Positions 8,461-15,213 of a stretch of 64,000 nucleotides of DNA are shown piece by piece. Position 1 is the first letter of the stretch, and every line of letters starts with the position of its first letter. The notes under the pieces were generated by a model. It was not told the DNA's origin. It saw only the letters and a program-made list of their open reading frames with translations, and did not search any database. A program made the position numbers and the translations under genes. The stretch is from Thermoplasmata archaeon (GTDB lineage Archaea > Thermoplasmatota > Thermoplasmata > Lutacidiplasmatales > UBA184). Location of the stretch: the NCBI GenBank assembly GCA_022750195.1, contig JAKIWE010000001.1, positions 680,672 to 744,671 of the forward strand, read 5' to 3'.

Positions 8461-10806
8461 ATGAGCCCCCACGACGGGTACAGACCTCTACCGGTGCCAG
8501 AGTTCCCTTCGGCGGTGCTCCGTGGGTTCGCCGCCCTCGCTGACGGCAGCGGTCGAACGTTGGTGATTGCCGGCCCTCCCTTGTCGGGGAAGAGCCAGCT
8601 GTTGGAGGCCATCCAGGCCCAGGTTCGGGGGACGAACGCCGAAGTGCATGCCCTCGTCGCGTCGTACCGGGACCGCTCCACCCCCCTCGCTACGGTAGCG
8701 CCGCTCCAGGCTTCGCCGCTCGCTAGCGAACTCAACGAAGCCGCCGATGAGGACGGTGGGCCCCCGCTGGTCGCACCCGAGGTCGCTGCCTACGTGCCCG
8801 AGTACGCCCCCGTCGAGAGCCGCCGGCGCCGTGGGCCGACCTCGCGAACCTCCGTAGGCGCCGCCCTCCTCGGCGTGCCGACCCGAGCCCGTTCGGCCGC
8901 ACCGATCGATGCGATGGGTTACTGGGACAGCCTCGTCAAGCGGTTCCGGGAGCCAAAGCCGACCCCGGTGGCGATCCTCGTGGAGGACGCCGCCCTCGCG
9001 GACAGTGAGTCGCGCGACTTCCTCCTGTTTCTCTCCGAACGGGCCCGGCTGCGGCCCCTTTTGATCGTCCTCGTCCTCGACAGCTCGCTTCCGGGCTACT
9101 CGATCTGGGAGGAGCGCCTGCTCGCTCGCGGCGACGTCGACTGGGTGAAGTTCTCCCACCCGCGTCCCGACGCCCGCGAGGCGCGGAAGGTCCGCGAGAG
9201 CTTCCTGGCCCTGCCGCTGCGCACGCGGACCGTGGTCGGCTACGCGGCTCTCATGGGCGGCAGCGTGAGCGAGGTCAACCTGAGCCGTGTGGCCCGCGAA
9301 GGGTTCCGTGCCCTCGCGGAGACGCTTCTACCGGCCACCGAGGCCGGTCTTGTCAAAGTCGGCGGCGGGCGCGTCACGGTCGTCGAGGAGGGCTCGTCGG
9401 CCCTGATCGTCGACCTGTTGGCCCCGGAGTCGCGCTCGGAGATGCACCGCGAGATCGCCGAGGCGCTCTCGGCCCTCAACCCCGAACCTGTCCTCTCGAG
9501 GCGGATCGAGATCGCCGACCACTTCTTCGAGTGGAACCGGGGTCCGAGCGCCCTGCGGTACCTCCTCGAGGCCGCCGAGCTGAGCGAGCGGCTCAACGCG
9601 TACGACACGGTCGCCGAGATCCTCGACAAAGCTCTGCAGTGCGTCGCGTCGCTGCCCGCGGCCGACCGCCCCGAGGCCGAGGCCGAGCTTCGGTTCTTCC
9701 GGGCTCGCGTGCTCGTCTTCTGCGGCCGGGCCGGCGAAGCGGGGCGGGAGCTCGCCGAGGGGCTCAGCGCCGCGATCGCAGCGCACGTAGCCCGCGAGCG
9801 CGTCGAAGAGTGGGTCGAGGGGGCGATCCCGGCGCTCCGGGCAGCCGGCCCTCGGCCGGCGCTGATCACCCTACTGGGCGAGCTCGCCGATCGGTGCCAC
9901 GATGTGGGGGCGACCGGTGCGGAGGTGCTCATCCTCGCCGTGCTGACCGAACTCGAACTCGCGCGCGGACGCAAGGCCAAGGCGCGGACTGACGCGAACC
10001 GGGCCGCACGGCTCGGTCGACGGAGTGCCGACGGTGCGACGCAGGGGTTGGCCCTGTTCGCGGTCGGTCTCTCCCGGCTCGGGGGAACGCCGGCCGAGCA
10101 GGCGATGGCCTCCCGGTTCCTGCAATCGTCCTCCCTTGCTTTCCGCGGAGCGCGGCGGTACGCGCTCGAACGTCTGGTCGAGGAGGTGCGGACCCGGCAG
10201 ACGGTCCACGAGCTCGACCGGAAGAAGCTCCTCGCGGCCTGGGAGGCGGGGATCGCCGCCTCCCAACGGCCTCGCAACTTGCTCCTCGAGCTGTACCACA
10301 CCCTAGGCTTTGCCGAGACGCTGCTCGAAGGGACGCCGGACGCCCGGCTCGAGGTCGCCCTCCGCCGAGCGCGCGAGATCGTCGAACGCCAGCACCTGAT
10401 GCCCCCCTCTCCGTTGCTCCTGCGGCTCTGGTTGGCCGAGGGACGGAACTCGGCGCTGTGCGACGATGCCGCGGCCCGCGAGCGGTTCGAGGCCGTGGCC
10501 GACCTCAGCCCCGCGCTGGCGCCCCCGGCCATCCGCGCCGAGGCGCTCGAGCGACTCCTTCCGATCGCCGAGAAGGTCGGCGACGCTTCCGTCGTCGAGG
10601 CGATCGTCGATCGGTTGCACTCGGTCGAGCCGACGGTGGGTCCCCATCCGGAGTTCCACCAAAGCGGCGCCCGGAGCGCTCCGAAGCCGCCCCGCTCGCC
10701 CGCCGAGGGATCGGCCCCGGAGGATCGGGCCCCGTCAGCCCAGCAGCGGGGGAAGGAGACTCGGGTCGAGGGCGTAGGCGATCGTGACGCCGGCGACGAC
10801 GAATAG
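8461..10806 (+). CDS. STAND-like P-loop ATPase with TPR repeats
   Basis: A 781-residue protein beginning with a P-loop ATPase. Walker A is GPPLSGKS (38-45) and a Walker B-like VAILVEDAAL lies near residue 175. A helical repeat region of about 400 residues resembling TPR/MalT-type solenoids follows. Unlike the protein at 3802 it has no obvious N-terminal HTH, so it may be a signalling ATPase rather than a direct DNA binder. The C-terminal 60 residues are low-complexity and charged (PKPPRSPAEGSAPEDRAPS). Its last 72 nt overlap the convergent GDT1-family gene. No clear TATA box was seen before the ATG. Confidence 0.75.
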   Translation: MSPHDGYRPLPVPEFPSAVLRGFAALADGSGRTLVIAGPPLSGKSQLLEAIQAQVRGTNAEVHALVASYRDRSTPLATVAPLQASPLASELNEAADEDGGPPLVAPEVAAYVPEYAPVESRRRRGPTSRTSVGAALLGVPTRARSAAPIDAMGYWDSLVKRFREPKPTPVAILVEDAALADSESRDFLLFLSERARLRPLLIVLVLDSSLPGYSIWEERLLARGDVDWVKFSHPRPDAREARKVRESFLALPLRTRTVVGYAALMGGSVSEVNLSRVAREGFRALAETLLPATEAGLVKVGGGRVTVVEEGSSALIVDLLAPESRSEMHREIAEALSALNPEPVLSRRIEIADHFFEWNRGPSALRYLLEAAELSERLNAYDTVAEILDKALQCVASLPAADRPEAEAELRFFRARVLVFCGRAGEAGRELAEGLSAAIAAHVARERVEEWVEGAIPALRAAGPRPALITLLGELADRCHDVGATGAEVLILAVLTELELARGRKAKARTDANRAARLGRRSADGATQGLALFAVGLSRLGGTPAEQAMASRFLQSSSLAFRGARRYALERLVEEVRTRQTVHELDRKKLLAAWEAGIAASQRPRNLLLELYHTLGFAETLLEGTPDARLEVALRRAREIVERQHLMPPSPLLLRLWLAEGRNSALCDDAAARERFEAVADLSPALAPPAIRAEALERLLPIAEKVGDASVVEAIVDRLHSVEPTVGPHPEFHQSGARSAPKPPRSPAEGSAPEDRAPSAQQRGKETRVEGVGDRDAGDDE

Positions 10807-11340
10807 CACCACGATCACGTACCGCTCGAGCCGGTCCGGGTCCACCCGCTTCGCGATGCGCCCGCCGAGGAAGCAGGCCGATGCCGCGACCATGACGAGG
10901 GCCAGCGCGGCCGCGAGCCCGATCGTGATGTAGGCTCCGGGGAACGTCCCGACGAACAGCACGACGAGGATCATCGTGGTGTCGCCGAGTTCGAGCAGCA
11001 AGATCGTCAGAAATCCGGCGCGAAACGCGCTCGTCGTCCCCGCGATGGGACGGTCGGCCGCCGGCACGAGCGCGAGGTAGCTCGCGTAGCCGAGCAGGAA
11101 CAGTCCTCCGCCCAGGCGAAGGTAGAACAGATGGGGGCCGACCGCGGCGAGGAAGATGCCACCGGCCGCCACCGCGATGATCGTCGTCGCGAGGAACGCA
11201 GCGGCCGCGCCCTGCCAGAGCCGGAAGGGCGGATGCTTCGTGGCGAGGCCGATCATCGCGAAGTTCGTTCGGTCGAGGAACTCCGTCGCACCGACGACAG
11301 CGAAGACGATGGCGAACACCGCGAGCGTCGACGTCGACAC
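10735..11340 (-). CDS. GDT1/TMEM165-family (UPF0016) cation transporter
   Basis: A 201-residue polytopic membrane protein with about six hydrophobic segments and two copies of the family's acidic transport motif, GATEFLDRTNF and LLELGDTTMI (compare ExGD[KR][TS]). Characterised relatives move manganese or calcium ions across membranes in exchange for protons. The GTG start lies 24 nt after pyrI, so it may be read from the pyrBI promoter. Why a cation transporter would sit there is unclear; carbamoyltransferase itself needs no divalent ion. The 3' end overlaps the convergent TPR gene by 72 nt. Confidence 0.8.
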   Translation of the reverse strand: MSTSTLAVFAIVFAVVGATEFLDRTNFAMIGLATKHPPFRLWQGAAAAFLATTIIAVAAGGIFLAAVGPHLFYLRLGGGLFLLGYASYLALVPAADRPIAGTTSAFRAGFLTILLLELGDTTMILVVLFVGTFPGAYITIGLAAALALVMVAASACFLGGRIAKRVDPDRLERYVIVVLFVVAGVTIAYALDPSLLPPLLG

Positions 11341-11364
11341 CGGTGGTCCGTCCCCTTCGGGGCG

Positions 11365-11826
11365 TCAGGCAAGGTGGCTGAGGAACTCGTCGACCGCCCG
11401 GTCGCAGTAGGCGCACCGGAGGACGACCGGTCGTCGCCGGGCGACGTCGAACTCGCTCTCCACCGGCTCGTTCTGGTTGGTGATGCAGCCCGGGTTCGGG
11501 CACTTCAGGATCCCAACGATCCGGTCGGGAAGGTCGACCGGCCGCTTCTCGAGGACCTTGAAGTCCCGGATGATCGAGATCGTCGCGGTCGGCGCGATGA
11601 GTGCTATCGCGTTCACCTTGCGGGGCGACAGCTCCATGTTCTCGACCTTCACGATGTCCTTCCATCCGATCTTCTGGCTACGGACGTGGAGGGCCACGCT
11701 CACGGTCGAGTCCTTGTCGAGCTCGCCCACCCCGATGATCCGGAGGACCTCGAGCGACAGCCCGTTGCCGATGTGGTCGATCACGGTACCGTTCTTGATC
11801 GGCGTGATCTTCAGTTCCCGGACCAT
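11365..11826 (-). CDS. pyrI: Aspartate carbamoyltransferase regulatory chain
   Basis: A 153-residue PyrI. The N-terminal allosteric domain (MVRELKITPIKNGTVIDHI) binds nucleotide effectors. The C-terminal zinc domain uses four cysteines seen as KCPNPGC and LRCAYC and contacts the catalytic trimers. Length and cysteine spacing match the family. It follows pyrB by 11 nt in the same direction, the usual archaeal order, so the enzyme should be the allosteric dodecamer of pyrimidine biosynthesis. Confidence 0.96.
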   Translation of the reverse strand: MVRELKITPIKNGTVIDHIGNGLSLEVLRIIGVGELDKDSTVSVALHVRSQKIGWKDIVKVENMELSPRKVNAIALIAPTATISIIRDFKVLEKRPVDLPDRIVGILKCPNPGCITNQNEPVESEFDVARRRPVVLRCAYCDRAVDEFLSHLA

Positions 11827-11837
11827 GGGAAGCCTCC

Positions 11838-12770
11838 TTAACCCGCCTTCCCGGTCAGGATCAGGCTGAGCAACGCCATCCGGACCGGCACCCCGAGGAA
11901 CGCCTGCCGGAAGTAGGCGGCGTGGGGCGTGGCGTCGACCTCCGGTGCGATCTCGCCGGTGCGCGGCAGCGGGTGCATGACGATGAGCCGGGGCTTCGCG
12001 CCGGCCAGAACAGCCCGGTCGATCCGGTACGAGCCTGCGACCTTCTCGTACTCCGCGAGGTCGCCAAACCGCTCCTTCTGGATTCGGGTCACGTAGAGGA
12101 CGTCGACGTCTCGAACGGCCCGGTGGATCTGGTCGACCTCGGTCACGCGTGCGCCGAGCTGGTCGAGGTGCTCACGGACCTCCTCGGGGAGTCCGAGGCC
12201 GGGCGGTGAGGAGACCACGAGCTCGACGCCGAACATCGCCAGGGCGTGGGCGAGAGAGTGGACGGTCCGGCCGTACTTGAGGTCGCCAAGCAGAGCGACC
12301 CGGAGTCCCGAAAGGGTGCCGAACGCCTCGTGCATCGTCGCGAGGTCGAGCAGCGTCTGGGACGGGTGCTGCCCCGCGCCGTCGCCCGCGTTGATGACGG
12401 GCTTCTCGCTCGTCTGCGCGGCGAGCCGGGCCGACCCTTCGTTCGGGTGTCGAAGGACGATCGCGTCGCCGTACGACGAGAGCATGTGGACCGTATCGTA
12501 GAGGCTCTCGCCTTTCCGCACGGAGCTTTGGGCTGCATCCGAGATCGAGACGCAGTGGCCGCCGAGCCGCGTGGCCGCGGACTCGAAGGAGAGCCGGGTA
12601 CGCGTCGACGGCTCGAAGAACGCCAGCGTGAGGATCTTGCCCTCGAGCGCCGAGCTCGGCTTGGTCCCCTCGGCGATCGGGATCATCCGACGAGAGGCCT
12701 TCAGGACCTCCTCGATCTCCTCACGCGAGAGGTCGCGGATGCTGATCAGGTCCCGGCCCTTGAGACCCAT
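11838..12770 (-). CDS. pyrB: Aspartate carbamoyltransferase catalytic chain
   Basis: Condenses carbamoyl phosphate with aspartate, the committed step of pyrimidine synthesis. The phosphate-binding loop FEPSTRTRLSFE, the HPSQTLLD segment and VMHPLPR are all present, and the 310-residue length is standard. The ORF runs upstream to 12884. The ATG at 12770 is chosen because a GTTATC box sits 29 nt before it and because homologues start at MGLKGRDLISIRDLS. It forms an operon with pyrI. Confidence 0.96.
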   Translation of the reverse strand: MGLKGRDLISIRDLSREEIEEVLKASRRMIPIAEGTKPSSALEGKILTLAFFEPSTRTRLSFESAATRLGGHCVSISDAAQSSVRKGESLYDTVHMLSSYGDAIVLRHPNEGSARLAAQTSEKPVINAGDGAGQHPSQTLLDLATMHEAFGTLSGLRVALLGDLKYGRTVHSLAHALAMFGVELVVSSPPGLGLPEEVREHLDQLGARVTEVDQIHRAVRDVDVLYVTRIQKERFGDLAEYEKVAGSYRIDRAVLAGAKPRLIVMHPLPRTGEIAPEVDATPHAAYFRQAFLGVPVRMALLSLILTGKAG

Positions 12771-12795
12771 TCGAGGATTGGACAAGGGGCTCCGA

Positions 12796-12803
12796 GATAA
12801 CCC
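12796..12803 (-). promoter_or_regulatory. TATA-like box of pyrBI
   Basis: Minus-strand AAAGGGTTATCTC, 29 nt upstream of the pyrB ATG, predicting a leaderless transcript. Confidence 0.55.
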
Positions 12804-12832
12804 TTTGGCGTACGGCGGCGCAGCGGCTCCGG

Positions 12833-13801
12833 GTGACGGCGATCGACGGCCCCGAGCGGACGCGTAGCCCACCCGGGGTACCACCCGGGCAGCTCGCAGC
12901 GGGAGGGCTGTTCGTGGCGCTCGTGTTGGCGTGGGGGTTCAACTATCTCGTCGTCCGGGTAGGACTCACCGCGAGCCCCCCGCTCTGGTTGGCTACCTAC
13001 CGGGCCGGTGTCGGGGCGCTCGGCGTCGTGGCGTACCTGCTCGTCCGACGCGCGCCGACTCGGCTGGATCCTCGGGGTCGTCGGGACGCTTTCCTGTTGG
13101 GCCTCCCGAACACGGCCGCCTTCTTCGGGCTCTGGTTCGTCGCCGCGACGTACCTCCTTCCGGGCGAGACGGCGGTCGTCGTCTACACCTTTCCGCTCTG
13201 GGTGGCGATCCTGGCCGGCCCGCTGTTGGGCGAGCGGCTCCGTCCCCTGGGCGGTGCTGCCCTCGCGGGCGGTTTCACCGGGGTGTTCCTAATCGCTCGA
13301 GCGTGGACGCTGGACCTCAGCACGCCGACCGCGCTCCCGCTGCTGGCGCTGCTCGGTGGATCGATCTCGTGGGCCCTAGGGACCGTCCTCATCCAGCGCC
13401 GGTTCGGAGCGGCGACGATGATCGAAGTGAACGCTTTCCAACTTCTCGGGGGAACCTCGGCGCTCGCCGTTGCGGCGGCGATCTTCGAGGGCGTGCCGAC
13501 GACCACGGCCCCTATGACGCTCGTCCCAGTCGCGCTGTACCTCGGACTAGTCGGAACGGCGTTCGCGTACGGTGTCTGGTTCACGATGCTGGGACGGACA
13601 CCGGCGGGAGTGTTGAGCCGGTACGTCTTCCTCGTACCCGTCGTAGCGCTGGGTGCCTCCACCCTCCTGCTCGGCGAACGGCTGGACGCGGTCCAGTTGG
13701 TCGGCGTCGGCCTGGTGGTTATCGCCGTGTATCTCACGAACCGGACCCGAGCTAGCGAGCCGATGCGCCCATCGGCCTCCGTACCGCTCGCCCTCGAGTG
13801 A
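12833..13801 (+). CDS. EamA/DMT-family permease
   Basis: A 322-residue protein with ten predicted membrane helices in two EamA-type repeats (LVLAWGFNYLVVRVGL... and LLGGSISWALGTVLIQRRF). Members of the drug/metabolite transporter superfamily export amino acids, nucleobases or other small metabolites; the substrate cannot be read from sequence. It starts at a GTG and is divergent from pyrB across 62 nt. The C-terminal tail after the last helix is short and cytoplasmic. Its 3' end faces rnpB on the opposite strand. Confidence 0.85.
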   Translation: MTAIDGPERTRSPPGVPPGQLAAGGLFVALVLAWGFNYLVVRVGLTASPPLWLATYRAGVGALGVVAYLLVRRAPTRLDPRGRRDAFLLGLPNTAAFFGLWFVAATYLLPGETAVVVYTFPLWVAILAGPLLGERLRPLGGAALAGGFTGVFLIARAWTLDLSTPTALPLLALLGGSISWALGTVLIQRRFGAATMIEVNAFQLLGGTSALAVAAAIFEGVPTTTAPMTLVPVALYLGLVGTAFAYGVWFTMLGRTPAGVLSRYVFLVPVVALGASTLLLGERLDAVQLVGVGLVVIAVYLTNRTRASEPMRPSASVPLALE

Positions 13802-13862
13802 ACGGGAGCGCGGGCCTCTCTCGGAACGACTCAACGGGGTCGACGGATCCCAGGCGAGTTAC

Positions 13863-13886
13863 GGCCCGGTCAGTAACGACCGGGCC
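13863..13886 (-). terminator. Strong hairpin between the DMT permease and rnpB 3' ends
   Basis: A perfect 9-bp stem GGCCCGGTC / GACCGGGCC with loop AGTAAC (plus strand). It follows the RNase P RNA on the minus strand and could end either convergent transcript. No T tract is present. Confidence 0.45.
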
Positions 13887-13894
13887 GGCCAGGT

Positions 13895-14200
13895 CGCGGG
13901 AGTAACCCCCATTCTGTTCTAGACGGCATTCGACTGCGCGCACACCTCGGCGTTCTCGGGGTCAGGGTCATCCCGCCGAATCGGGCTTGCTCCCGGGGAG
14001 TCGGCCGTTTCACCAGGTCCGCGAGGAAGCTCCGGCGCAACGCCTTCACCGTACCTCGCGGCTGTGTCGTTTCTGCTCCGTTGCTCAGGCTCTCGCCTGA
14101 CGGGCTCCCGCCCGTCCCCGTGACCCCCGGAGTGGGGAGTTTCCTCAGCGGGGATCCCTTTGCAGAGCACCCCACCGTCAGCCGCCCTCCGCCTCCTGGC
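13895..14200 (-). ncRNA. rnpB: RNase P RNA
   Basis: The catalytic RNA that removes tRNA 5' leaders. On the minus strand the 5' core motif GAGGAAACTCCCC (14134-14146) and the 3' core motif AACAGAATGGGGGTTAC (13902-13918) lie about 230 nt apart. They form helix P4 by pairing AACUC with GGGUU. Helix P2 pairs GACGG (5' side) with CCGUC just before the 3' motif. A minus-strand ATTATC box near 14227 predicts transcription from about 14200. The exact ends are estimates. The usual AAAGUCC/GGCUUA P4 core is changed on both strands in a compensatory way. Long antisense ORFs across this region are not genes. Confidence 0.85.
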
Positions 14201-14223
14201 GGCCATCGGGAGGCGGTCGGGCA

Positions 14224-14231
14224 CGATAATG
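14224..14231 (-). promoter_or_regulatory. TATA-like box of rnpB
   Basis: Minus-strand CATTATCG, about 26 nt upstream of the inferred 5' end of RNase P RNA. Confidence 0.4.
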
Positions 14232-14281
14232 TGCGCGGGAAGCTCGGATACCCTCAAGACCGCCCCCGTCTGCCCGGCCGC

Positions 14282-14986
14282 GTGGCGACCCCGCCCCCGA
14301 AGGCCGGCGAACGCGGTCGGCCGCCGAGCGGTCCGGCCCTCCTCCCGACGTTCCTGTTGGCGAAGGGGAAGGTCATGATCCCCGGACCGGAAGGGCCGGT
14401 CGTCGCACGCGGGGCCGACGGTGCGCTGCCCGACGTCTTCGAGACCGCAGACGCGCTCGCCGCTCAGTACGGCGCGCTCTACGTCGTCGACCTCGACGGG
14501 ATCGAGCGAAGCGCGCCGCAGCTCGACTACCTTCAGGAGCTCTCCCGAGGGACCGAGCTCTGGGTCGACGCCGGTCCGAAGAACGGCGGGGAGGTGGCCG
14601 ACGTCCTCATCGCTGGCGCGAGTCACGCTGTGATCTCGAGCACCCGGATCCGCTCGCCGCTCGAGGTTCGCCGCGCGTGGAAGCTCTCGCCCGAGCTGGC
14701 GTTCGAGATAGAGCTCAATTCGACCGGAACCTCGGCGCGTCATGCCGATTGGAAAGGGGCCGACCCTGTCTCGGTCGCCCTTTCGGTCCGCGCGATCGGG
14801 CTGACGGACATCGTCCTCAGCCCGCGGGAGATCCCGATTGACTGGGGACTCGTCCGCCGCTTGGCCGAGGGAGGCCCGACCTGGGTCGACGGGACCTTCG
14901 AGCTCGCCGAGCAGAGAAGCCTCCTCTCCTCGGGAGCCCGAGGGGGCATCTTCCATCCGCCGCTCACGAAGGTTGGCGAAGCGTGA
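14282..14986 (+). CDS. HisA/HisF-like barrel protein (COG1411-type)
   Basis: About 234 residues of a phosphoribosyl-isomerase-like (beta/alpha)8 barrel. Barrel strands are visible as LYVVDLDGIE, ELWVDAGPKNGGEVADVLIAGASHAVISSTRI and TWVDGTFEL. The order and lengths fit the archaeal HisA-related proteins of unassigned function rather than true HisA, and no other his gene is nearby. The track start at 14081 lies inside rnpB. The GTG at 14282 is the first start outside that RNA that retains the first strand (FLLAKGKVMIP). The exact start is uncertain. Confidence 0.7.
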   Translation: MATPPPKAGERGRPPSGPALLPTFLLAKGKVMIPGPEGPVVARGADGALPDVFETADALAAQYGALYVVDLDGIERSAPQLDYLQELSRGTELWVDAGPKNGGEVADVLIAGASHAVISSTRIRSPLEVRRAWKLSPELAFEIELNSTGTSARHADWKGADPVSVALSVRAIGLTDIVLSPREIPIDWGLVRRLAEGGPTWVDGTFELAEQRSLLSSGARGGIFHPPLTKVGEA

Positions 14987-15213
14987 GCCGGGACCGACAG
15001 CTCGGAGCGCCCACTTCGGTCGCCCGACCCGGTTCGGAATGGCAGCTCTTCCTTCTTACCGCACCTCCGCCCGATGGTGGCTCGCCTGGCCCCCCCCACG
15101 GTCCCCGCTGGGGCTGACCGGATCCCCGACCCACCCCTCGCCCAACCGCCCCGGTCCGAGTACCAACGCGCAAGCCCTATGCGCGCTGGGGAGGTCGCGC
15201 GAGCACCTCAACA

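Noticed and set aside
13919-14956. 345-residue minus-strand ORF
   Set aside because: Covers RNase P RNA and the complement of the HisA-like gene; explained by those features.
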